NCBI GenBank assembly: GCA_029449235.1
Contig: JANATG010000012.1
Coordinates: forward strand, 1,736,001-1,800,000
Direction of reading: 5' to 3'
Length of the DNA stretch: 64,000 nt
Source of the DNA: Linnemannia schmuckeri
Lineage: Eukaryota; Mortierellomycota; Mortierellomycetes; Mortierellales; Mortierellaceae
Under the pieces are notes generated by a model that was given only the letters and a program-made list of their open reading frames with translations, had not been told where the DNA came from and did no database searches. Positions 11,232 to 20,220 of this stretch are shown here, piece by piece. The translations under genes were made by a program, and so were the position numbers. Every line of letters begins with the position of its first letter. Positions within the stretch are counted from its first letter, which is position 1.

Positions 11232-13073
11232 ATGTCGGACAAGAAACCAACCACAATGACAGGCAAGAGAGCAACAACCGTGACCGCGACAAACAACATG
11301 ACGACGCCTACTACTACCAGCACTACAACCACCGCAGCCTCATCCCCTACGACCACTGTTACCCCCTCCCCTACAACAAACACAGCACCAAGCACAACAC
11401 CAAGCACAAAAGAGGACTCAGTCGTCGACCTCTTACACACCCGCATCGCCAACCAGAACAATGCCCTCCGCCTACTGACTGAGCAAGTCTTCGCAATGGC
11501 CACCCGCCTCGACGATACCGTTTCTCAGAACCAAGCCCGCCATGATGCCCTCGTCCTCCAGTTTACAACCCAACTCGAGGATCTGGATCGTCAATACAAG
11601 GCACAGATCGACTCGATGGCAAGACAGTACCGCGCACAAGTCGAGGATTTGGCGTGGCAATTGAATACGCAGAGGGATGATACTGCTCAAGATATGAATG
11701 CGATCCATCGACGGCTTTATCGACTTGACAAGAACCGGATCTCGCAGATGCTTAGCAATGGCAACGACGGCAGCAACGGCGATAGTATAGAAGAAACCAG
11801 CAACCACCACAACAACTCTGCAGTTCATAGGATGGATGTGTACGATGTTGAGCAAAGGCTCGACTATGGATCTCGTCGAATGGATGATCTGGAGGTGTTG
11901 ATCGATAATGTTGTGACGCGCATGAGGCGCATGGAGGACGAGGAGAAACTGGATATTGCAAGGAGGAGTCAGGCGCGAGATGATTATTATGTTCGGGAGA
12001 ATGAATTAATAGCCCGCCATATGGATGAGGTGGTGGTTGGGCATATAGAAGTGGAGGAGGAGTTCATGGATGCCGTAGAGCACTTTGCAGCTGAGGACCA
12101 GATGGAGGAGCGTCATCATGTCAAGTATCACCGCGTCAACGAGACCACGAGGAAGCCTGTCAAGGCTCCAGCTAAGGCGCCAGTTAAAACTCCAGCTAAG
12201 GCACCAGTTAGAGCTCCAGTCAAAGCGCCAGCCAAGACACCACCTCTACCCGTCGCCACGAGGAAGAACAAGGACAGGGGCAAGAGAAAAAGCTTGGACT
12301 ATGAGAACTATGTGGCCGTGAGCGATATATCTGGACCGGACTCGGATTACTATGACAACAACGATGACGATGATGACTACAAGGCACTGTCGGACGAGGA
12401 ATACAAGGAAGAAGGAGATGAGGAGTCTGGTGGCGAGCGGTGGGACATGGATGGTCGCGAGAGTGATGGAGGGAATTATGGCGTTGGGTATAAGGATGCT
12501 GGCGAAGGCTATGAAGGTGAAGGTGATGGTGGTGATTTTGCATTTGACGCGGATCAACCCCGCACCTCGATTTTCAGTGAACGAGTTTACAACGAGCTAC
12601 TGGACGAAGTCGCAACCCTGTACTACCAGCCTCCCCCAGAGGAACTCGTGGGCCTAGAGAGGACCTGGCGGCTCCACACGGCCGTCTCGTCGTCGCTGGA
12701 AGATCTCTGGCAGCGATGGATGATCTCGGAACAAGACCGGCCCTCTGTCTGGTGCGCGGCCGCAACAATGGCCAAGCGGTGGCGGAAAAATTTTAACCTG
12801 ACCGAGCAGAGCGCGTACTACATCCAGCGGCGAATCATTTCCAACGTATTCAAGCACCTTCAGATCATTGGAAGGGAAGGCACGCTTGCAGAACGAGTAG
12901 CCAAGGCGTTGACGCTTGTCAAGAAAGAGATTGATGACGTGGGTTCGTTGTACAAGTATTCGAGGCCGCCGACCAAAAAGAGTAAAGGGTATGCGGGATC
13001 GTATGCTGCGGTTATGGCCGCCAAGAAGAGGAAGAGTAAGCCGCCAAAGAAAATATATCGACGGTCTGAGTAG
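11232..13073 (+). CDS. GCR1_C-domain protein (transcription factor-like, Crypton-type DNA-binding domain)
   Basis: A single-exon 613-residue ORF. Residues 1-65 are Thr/Ser/Pro-rich. About 66-250 form coiled coils with heptad-like repeats (for example LEDLDRQYKAQIDSMARQYR). About 300-340 is a basic Lys-Ala-Pro repeat (KAPAKAPVKTPAKAPVRAPV), followed by a basic NLS-like stretch (RKNKDRGKRKS). About 365-440 is strongly acidic. The C-terminal domain, about 490-560, has the GCR1_C pattern: LEDLWQRWM, a Pro-Ser turn, KRWRKNF and YYIQRRIISNVFKHL. In yeast Gcr1 this domain binds DNA and recruits to glycolytic promoters; related domains occur at the C-terminus of fungal Crypton tyrosine recombinases. 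No recombinase residues are seen here. DNA binding is inferred from the domain and the regulated genes are unknown. Decaying relatives lie directly downstream. Confidence 0.75.
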   Translation: MSDKKPTTMTGKRATTVTATNNMTTPTTTSTTTTAASSPTTTVTPSPTTNTAPSTTPSTKEDSVVDLLHTRIANQNNALRLLTEQVFAMATRLDDTVSQNQARHDALVLQFTTQLEDLDRQYKAQIDSMARQYRAQVEDLAWQLNTQRDDTAQDMNAIHRRLYRLDKNRISQMLSNGNDGSNGDSIEETSNHHNNSAVHRMDVYDVEQRLDYGSRRMDDLEVLIDNVVTRMRRMEDEEKLDIARRSQARDDYYVRENELIARHMDEVVVGHIEVEEEFMDAVEHFAAEDQMEERHHVKYHRVNETTRKPVKAPAKAPVKTPAKAPVRAPVKAPAKTPPLPVATRKNKDRGKRKSLDYENYVAVSDISGPDSDYYDNNDDDDDYKALSDEEYKEEGDEESGGERWDMDGRESDGGNYGVGYKDAGEGYEGEGDGGDFAFDADQPRTSIFSERVYNELLDEVATLYYQPPPEELVGLERTWRLHTAVSSSLEDLWQRWMISEQDRPSVWCAAATMAKRWRKNFNLTEQSAYYIQRRIISNVFKHLQIIGREGTLAERVAKALTLVKKEIDDVGSLYKYSRPPTKKSKGYAGSYAAVMAAKKRKSKPPKKIYRRSE

Positions 13074-13079
13074 CTGCCG

Positions 13080-13085
13080 AATAAA
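13080..13085 (+). terminator. AATAAA polyadenylation signal after the GCR1_C gene
   Basis: AATAAA lies 7 bp after the TAG of the GCR1_C ORF, followed by GAATGAATGA. Position and motif only. Confidence 0.35.
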
Positions 13086-13855
13086 TGAATGAATGAGGAA
13101 GAGAAGTGCACAAAGCTGCCCAATATTCATTGCTGCAAACGATCTTTCTTTTTTATCGCTGTGTATCACTTGCTTTGGTCGCTTTTTTTTTTTTGGTTGT
13201 TTGTCCATTGATCAGCATGATCCGCCACATTGTATTTTTTTACAGCTTGGCATTGGCATCATCGCATGACCCATTTTCTCCTCAAAAGCTACTTTTATTA
13301 TCATTCTCGCCATATTCCTACATATCTCATTTTCTCTTCCGTTCTTTTTTATCTCATTTTACTCTCCCTACCCAGCAATATCGAGAACAGAGCCTGGATA
13401 TCGAGCATCAGGACGAGCGGGGGCGAGCGACTGAAGGAAAAGGAAGTCGAGAGCAGAATCCTATCTCAGAAAGGAAAACCACAGTCAGCCCCTTCGACAC
13501 CGTACGGAATCGAGGTACATGGTCAGGATTTATCAGAAAAAGTCCTTGACTCTAGAGTATGTAGCTGAATCGTCGTGACAACTCCCTCGCCAAAAATCGA
13601 CAATAGAACTATTTCAATAACAACAACCCCTCGGTCCTGAACAATGGAATGAGAAATCGGGGACGTGGAAGTTTCAACTGGATAGGAACAGTTGAAGAGA
13701 CTTATGATGTGAAGCGTGGACGGGGCGCAGGAACATATGTAAAGCTGTTGGTATGGCCCATACGCGGACAAGTCCGATTGGCGGGAGTAGGACAAGTTTG
13801 TGGGGCGTGATGGTTCACTGAGTTGAATTGAGGAATATAGCCACTGCCGCCCTGC

Positions 13856-14341
13856 GAGGTAGAAAATGAGATCCTCAAGGTTGAAGGTTCAGTTGAAAAC
13901 GGTATCGAGAGCGCGGCGCCAACATCCTAGAATTAGGATGGAAGGGGACCAAGGGACTAAGCGCGCAAACGGCCAATTGCTGAAGGCGAGAAGCCTACCG
14001 GAAGGAGTACGACGAAAAGTTCGGCTTCGAAAGACGACGATGAAGTTGGCGGCGATGGGGCAAAACCCAGGAGCTGAAAATTGGAGCTAGGCGAAGAGAA
14101 TGAACACCCATCCATGTTTAGCAGTGGTGTTGCAGAAAACGATGCTCAAGTTCAAAATCAATCACCCACCAAAACAGCGTCGATTGTACACAGTTTCCCT
14201 GACTGCCTCGACGCCCATGAAAACGATGACAGCAGTTCAGGGATAAAGAGAAAAGCGAAACCGCATCTATGGAAAGACCAAGGGCACGAAGTTAATGAAC
14301 AGCACCCATTTTTTCTACGGTTTGCAAAGCAAGAACAATGA
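13856..14341 (+). pseudogene. Decayed ORF with four in-frame stops
   Basis: One frame keeps a protein-like composition over 162 codons despite stops at 13928 (TAG), 13934 (TAG), 13958 (TAA) and 14075 (TGA). Between the stops it reads as an acidic and Ser/Lys-rich nuclear-type linker (for example ASKDDDEVGGDGAKP, LELGEENEHPSMFSSG, SSSGIKRKAKPHLWKD). It resembles the acidic/basic linker seen in the intact GCR1_C gene, but there is no alignable domain, so family assignment is not possible. A second protein-like stretch (about 13378-13550, another frame) lies just upstream. Confidence 0.35.
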
Positions 14342-14887
14342 AAACGAATGAACGACGTAAAGTAAATGACGCAAACAGAACATTCAAGGCATCCAAATTT
14401 CTTGTGCAGACGTGATTTTTTTTTGTGTGCGCATCTTTTTTATCTGCAGTTCCTTGGTAGGTGAAGGACAAGGCTAGTGTCACATGCACGGATTGACTAA
14501 ACAAAGAACCGACCTTCTTTTTAAGACAGTACCACAAGCAGCCAAGACTACCAGCACAAGCGTGTGAAAATATCTGTGTAACCTTTTTGCTTGCTTCCTT
14601 TTTTTTAAAAAAAAGGACTACAGTAGTGGTCAAAATTGTTCCTTTGATTACTTATTACCTATCACCAGCACCCATCACGGTCGTCATTCCAGCGCGTGGC
14701 TTTTTTATTACTCTCTTCTCCTTCCTTCTTTTTTACACACTCTCTGTATTTAATAACACGCTAACACCATCAACAACATACGCATACACAGCTCCCTGTA
14801 CATACAAACGTCATCCACTGCACAACCCAACAACCGCTCAGCAGAGACTCAACAAAAACAACTAATCAAGCCATAACCCACAACAGC

Positions 14888-16470
14888 AACACAAGTAGTG
14901 ATAATAGTCCGAGCGATGGCGCCGTCGCTATCTTCCATGCGAGCCTCAGTACTTACGGCAACGATCCACTCAACGGTGTATCCAGTTGTATCCTCGATAT
15001 CAACCCGAGACTGGATGAACTGAGCCACAGAATCGAGAGCAGTTCCAGGACGGGAGCCTTGATCCATTAGGTTCTCACTAGACTGGAAAACATGAATCAG
15101 CAGATCGGGATTAGTAGTAGGCGTCTTAACGCGTACTCTCACAGGTCGTTCTCAACCACACCAACCATCTCGATCTGATGCCTCAGTTTATCGGTGAATC
15201 CATCGTAAGCAGCAGCTCCAACTCCTGCACAAACAGCAACAATTCCAGCACCAGCGTGAACACCGAAGTCGACAGAGTTCTTCTTCAGATCGATGGTTTG
15301 AATAACATATAGAAGAGAATCGAGACTAACTCCCTACGCATTTATAGGCTGAACGAGCGGGTGGATATGATGGCCGATGCCAGAGAGCGGCTGGAGCGTG
15401 AAGAAGACAGCTGCGAGAATAAGGCACAGAACCTGCACCCAGCGGCAGCGAGCAGTGATAAAGGCGTTGGTCGCGATCAGCAGGAGATTCGGTCAGAAGG
15501 TCTTTCTTTCTGCGACCAGTGAGTGTTTACGCTTGATCGATCCATATTTCATCAAGAGAAAGCAGGTCAAGGACAAGAACATGGATCAGAGACACGATCA
15601 AGCAGTAAGGGACTCGAACGTGGAGCAGGATTGACCAGGTTCGGCGCATGTTGTGCAAACTGGACAGACCCACGTCAAGTTCGAGGCGGGAAGTGGGAAT
15701 GATGGCATTGATCGGGTCATAGGGGCACGTGATTGCCGTCGATCAGAGACTGTGAGAGCTGATATCCATCGAGTCAAGGTCACCAAGGTTAAGGATGATG
15801 ACAAAGGATGATGACAAGGATGAACACGATCGCCTTGAGAGCCATGCCGTCAAAGGAAGCACTGGAAGATCTGCCATCGAGAAAGGGAGCAAAAGCAAGT
15901 GAAAGAAATACAGAATCAGAGAAGACGATTCCGAAGAGGAGAAATTTGAGCAGTTTGATGATGAGAACGAGGATTACTTAGAGGGAAAGGACATGCAGCA
16001 CAAGATAAAGAGAAAGTTTCCATCTTTGCGCGGAAGCGAAGACGGCACTGTTGGGGCGTGTAGATGCGCATGGAAGACGTCCAACCAACATCATCTTCCA
16101 AGACCTGACACTCGGGCATCTCCTGGATAAAGTCGCGGGGCCCTACCATCAACTGACCAAGGCCGACATCCAGTCCTCGCCACACCTGTGCAAGTTTTAT
16201 AACAGTATACTCGCTAGACTGGACGCACTCTGGAACAGATGGTTGGAATCGCAAGTCGGTTGCCCACAGGTGCGGTGCATTGTGGAGAACATAGAGAATT
16301 GGAGGTATAGCCTGTCTGGCGCCCGCAGTACCATTTTCTATTCGCAGAGGTACTTCATCTGACGAATCCTTGAACGTGTCGTCTAGATCAAATATAGTGC
16401 GCTTGAGGAACGCGTTGACTGTGCCAAGGCGCTGATCGAGGCCGAGATTGCGGAAGGTGGATCGTTTATT
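14888..16470 (+). pseudogene. Degenerate copy of the GCR1_C-domain gene
   Basis: The remnants are colinear with the intact gene at 11232-13073 and spread over three frames with several stops. Coiled-coil part: LDELSHRIESSSRTGALIH, then TAG at 15068. Second part from 15142 in a shifted frame: RLNERVDMMADARERLEREE. Acidic part near 15909: REDDSEEEKFEQFDDENEDY. C-terminal domain from 16051: LDALWNRWLESQ, ENWRYSLSGARST and YSQRYFI, then TGA at 16360, RILERVV, TAG at 16384, and LEERVDCAKALIEAEIAEGG. This aligns with LEDLWQRWMISEQ, KRWRKNFNL, YYIQRRIISNVF and LAERVAKALTLVKKEIDDVG of the intact protein. Divergence is high, so it is an old paralogue or a sister family member and not a recent duplicate. 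Confidence 0.7.
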
Positions 16471-17140
16471 AAATATTACAAATCAAGAGCCCATGGAACA
16501 CTTTACCGTACACAGGCGAAAAGGCCATGCGCTTGAGCGCTTGCCTACGCCCAACTGTGTCCTGTTTGATCCAGTTAAACACGAATTTGACCCATTTTGA
16601 CCCATTTTGTAATGTTTTTGAAAAAACGCGTCCATCACGTCAAAAAAAAACATATATCTCCAAAACATCGAGATGGAAGATATTGCAAAACGTGTCAAAT
16701 TGGGTATATTTTTACTTCCTCCCATTCTGATCCAAATAATAAGGAAAGGAATGAGGAAGGGGGGGGGGAATGAAGTAGAGAGAGTGAGTGGGTATGAGAG
16801 AGAAGTAAGGGGGACGGAAAAGGATGGAAGGGGGTATGGCGTCTTTAAAAATTAGAAAGTGAAGTCATGATACGTTTGACTTTCCTACTTTCTAAAAAAA
16901 AAAAGACTGGCGATCAACAAAGGAGCCGAACCCTGTACCAGGCACCACACGCTCGACTAGAATGTCAGTTTATATTTCTTGTTCAGCACCATGTCTGTGC
17001 TTTGCTCTTGTAGTCAAAAAAAATAAAAAAAATAAAAATAAAGTCAAGCAAGAAAAAATTTGTTTTTTGTTTGTGCTGGATCAGTAAAGGTGCATATCGG
17101 GTCTGTTGTCTCTAACCCACCTGACATTCTCTGGTTCGCT
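16471..17140. other. Intergenic region
   Basis: About 670 bp between two relics. It has A-rich runs (16641-16650, 16893-16904, 17017-17040), a GGGA-rich purine stretch at 16740-16840 and a short direct repeat GACCCATTTTGACCCATTTTG (16588-16608). No gene recognised. Confidence 0.4.
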
Positions 17141-17144
17141 CTCC

Positions 17145-17963
17145 TCAAGTGAACCAACACCGTCGACTGCATCGCCATACACCTCACGATCACAGGCCCG
17201 GTACTGCAGGCCACAAATCGTCCTCAACCTTGGCCAGTTTTCAACCATTCACTGAACCTCAACCAACCCGATCCGGTGCGCCATTTGATCGACCTCCAAT
17301 TCTTCAGCTGCTTCAACCCAACCAACTCGTTCAGTACACTCTCAAGCGAGAGTTCCAAGCAATTGTGCGAATCCCCCTGAGTTCCAACCGCGAATACCTG
17401 GGCATGTCGCAGTCACGACCGTATTTTTCTAGACGTAGTCTCCTGAGGTGGAATAATTGTCCCAATTGTCAGAGGATTCGTCGTTGGACAGCGTGGCTCT
17501 CTTGCAGCACGACAAGAATAGCGCCCGACAGTTGAACTTGGTCTTGAGCAGCAGCGGGACATGGAGCAGGGTCAGGAGGAATAAGAGGGTCAGGAAACAA
17601 GTTGTCGAAAGGAGTAATGACAATGTCTGGGCGCGGGATATTGAGGATCCTGCACTTGAACATCTCGAGTTGGTTGCATGCCTAAGTGCTGTCGCTAAGC
17701 CATAGGGCATTTAGTTCTACGTCCTTGTAGGGTCGGTGGTAGACGTCATCCTCTATGCTCTTGAGGGTGCGTAAAGACGAACTGGAGTACAGTATGGCTT
17801 GGAGGATGTCTTTCGAGAGGTCATAGCTTGCGGTCGAAAAGTGCTCCAATGTCGGTGCGGAATGGCTGCGTGGGGTAGCGATAGTGGTGTGAGCTGAGAG
17901 GAGTATGATAGTACAATCAGTCCCAAGGCTTAACTTGAATTCCTTATCCTTCTCTTTTCTCAA
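17145..17963 (-). pseudogene. Relic of an F-box/leucine-rich-repeat-like gene (C-terminal half)
   Basis: On the minus strand, pieces of one protein are recognisable in order. 17963 downward reads DLSKDILQAILYSSSSLRTL and later VELNALWLSDS. A TAG follows, then in the same frame NQLEMFKCRILNIPRPDI. After a TGA comes QLGQLFHLRRLRLEKYGRDC. Shifted frames then give CLELSLESVLNELVGLKQL and ELEVDQMAHRIGLVEVQ, a stop, and MVENWPRLRTICGLQYR. The spacing of leucines and the closing MVENWPRLRTI-type block are what I know from the large F-box/LRR-like families of Mortierella-type fungi. Several stops and at least two frameshifts make it non-functional. The F-box end would lie beyond 17963 but is not visible; the strand there is taken up by the next relic. 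Confidence 0.55.
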
Positions 17964-18000
17964 TCTCAGACACTGTAGCGGACCAACATATCATCCAGTT

Positions 18001-18423
18001 ATGAACCTGTTCAGCAGTAGCAGTAGTCCAAACAATGTGGCTACCGCTATCCTGCGCCAAAGTTTCTACTCTCAGGGCGGCAAGCCCTTTGACGGCATCG
18101 CCAAGTACATCCTCGACATGAACATCAAGGTGGATGAGGCCGAGCAAATGTTAAAGCATGACACCAGGCTGGATCCCATCGATTAACAAGCCAAAAGGAA
18201 AAAACAACTGCCTTCTGGAGACACTCTCGAAGGTGATTTTAGATCACTCAACCCAGTTGGATCATATGCCCCAGCTTGTCAAGTCTACGTATGGAGGGAT
18301 GCTACCATCCGTCATGCTACTGCTACCTTAGACGATCTGGAAAGACAGATCAGGAATCTCAGTCAGAGAATTGAACATCTAGTCGAGTTGGTGAGCGATA
18401 TCTCAACAATCAACGCGGATTGT
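18001..18423 (+). pseudogene. N-terminal relic related to the degenerate GCR1_C copy
   Basis: ATG 18001 opens a frame: Ser-rich, then NNVATAILRQSFYSQGGKPF and DGIAKYILDMNIKVDEAEQM. TAA at 18184-18186 is followed in the same frame by a long protein-like stretch (ATLDDLERQIRNLSQRIEHL). The first part matches by eye the start of the copy at 14888 (SDGAVAIFHASLSTYGNDPL, then VSSCILDINPRLDELSHRIE). The C-terminal GCR1_C domain is absent, so this is a truncated third member. An intact short gene ending at 18186 is possible but less likely. Confidence 0.45.
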
Positions 18424-18619
18424 TCTTCATGTTCCTGTTCTACATTACTAGCTTTGCTTAGCTCCTCACCTACGCGTGAAAGGCCACGATGAAATTAAGA
18501 AAGTGACTGCTGTTACCTTAGTGTTGACTTTTTTTTCTTATTTGTATTTGGCCACCGAACTCTCTTTTTTCACTTCCCCATCAACACGCAGGACATCGCC
18601 TTTGACACACATAGCCAAC

Positions 18620-19864
18620 ATGGACGAACATGCACCCATCGTCTACGACCTGACATCCTACAAGGAGGAGACAAAGTCCTGGAATGATGACCCCTCCGCC
18701 TACCTCTTGCGATACTATACCAAGCAATACTTTCTCGCAACCAGTAAGCACTTCCAGATAATAAAAAAAACCAACACACTACAAGACCCTTTTACGCCTC
18801 CACCTTCCTTCCCGTCCACTCTCACTAACCAACTCCTCCTTCCCTTCCCCCATCATTCACTTAGATGGCAAGGACCTAAAGCAAAACCCCTCCACAAACA
18901 CACCCCAAAAAATCATCGACCTCCAAACCGGCCTGGAAGTCCTGCGAGGCGATCAATACGTCTACCAATCCCCCAACAAACTCTGTATCATCGGACTCGC
19001 ACCCACTCACCCACTCCTCGCCCAGGCCGACCGGTACAAAGTCCTCAACATCCGGTTCGATAACAAAATTGCGGGGGCTTTGCCACAACCGACGGCGACG
19101 CCTGCGAATTCCAAGAAGCAGCCTCCACCGCATTGTCATGCTGAGACGGTGGTGTGTAAGATTGAGGCGCGCGATCTTTGGGTTGCTGAAGGGTCGGTGT
19201 CAACTGCTGTCAAGGAGGAGAAGGAGGAGGAAGTGAAGGATGCTGGGGTGAAGGCGGAAATGGAAGCGGAGCAAAACAAGGAGGTCAAACCAGAGGAACA
19301 GGAAGACAAAGATCAGGATATCGCCATGACAGAAAACACCATCAACAACACAGACTCTGCAGCTGCATCGCCAGCCCCCTCCACGACCACCAACTCTACA
19401 GCCACATCCAGATCTACGACCCCCGCACCGCAACAGGAGAAGCGCACAGAATCTGTCGATCCCACGCGCGTCATGTTCGTAGTCCGTGGATCCATTAGTG
19501 GTCATGTGATCGAACTCAACGAACGGCTCTTGCGACGTGGGACTTCAGAAATCACTGACCCCATCGTCATCCAGACCATGCTCAAGAAGGTAACCACTTT
19601 ATTGTTTATTCTGCCAATTCGCTTAAGGATATTTACAAAGGACAAGGCTGTAGACAATGTCATCTTACGGAATTATCAATTATTCGATAAAATTAGGCAT
19701 CGACACATGGATTCATTGCGGTGGTAAGACCAAAGGTTGACAAGACAGAAATCGCGCTCAAGGACTTGTGCACAATGGACGACTACAACCTCTTGCAGCT
19801 TGGCAAAACCTCCTCTTCCTCTTCCTCTACAACTACTTCCACTTCTACCGCACAGCAAGAGTGA
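18620..19864 (+). CDS. ABITRAM: ABITRAM (Simiate/FAM206A) homologue
   Basis: Three exons, 18620-18743, 18865-19589 and 19697-19864, encode 338 residues. All junctions keep the family sequence. Conserved blocks are LLRYYTKQYFL near residues 30-42, a Cys-containing strand region (KLCIIGLAPTHPLLAQ), VVRGSISGHVIELNERLLRR near 240-262, and at the end KASTHGFIAVVRPKVDK. The last two match the VRGRLMEVNENIL and EGYIAVVLPKF blocks of animal ABITRAM, a small barrel-like protein related in fold to the H-protein of glycine cleavage and reported to bind actin and affect transcription. The fungal protein is nearly twice the animal length because of an inserted low-complexity segment (about residues 150-240: acidic Lys/Glu, then Ala/Ser/Thr/Pro). 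Function in fungi is unknown. ATG 18620 was chosen because the longer frame has no ATG upstream. Confidence 0.8.
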
Positions 19865-20220
19865 GTGTCACCAGCCATAAAATCATTTGAAAGAATAATG
19901 TTCATAAGTGTTATTTTTGCGTTTTTTTATTCTTGTCGGAGTTGAGAGGAGGTATGAAGAGGGGGGAGGGGGGGGGGAGGTGAGGGTTGTCTAGAATTGA
20001 AGAAATGAACACTTTGCTCAACGCAGTCGTGGTGGAGGAAGAGGAGGGGAGAAGAGAAAAAATAAGGAAGGGCACAAGGATCAATAAAGAGAGAGGTAAA
20101 AAAAAAAAGAGTGAAAATAATACAGGGGAAGTAAGGTAATGTTACACGGATGAAAAGAGACTGGAAATACAAAGGCGAGAAAAAAGGGGGGTCGTGGCTG
20201 AAGAAGAAGAAAAGGGATGA
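19865..20220. other. Convergent 3' intergenic region
   Basis: 356 bp between ABITRAM (plus) and the kinase (minus). The plus strand is purine-rich with a G-rich run (about 19960-19978) and a 10-base A run at 20099-20108. No gene. Confidence 0.4.
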
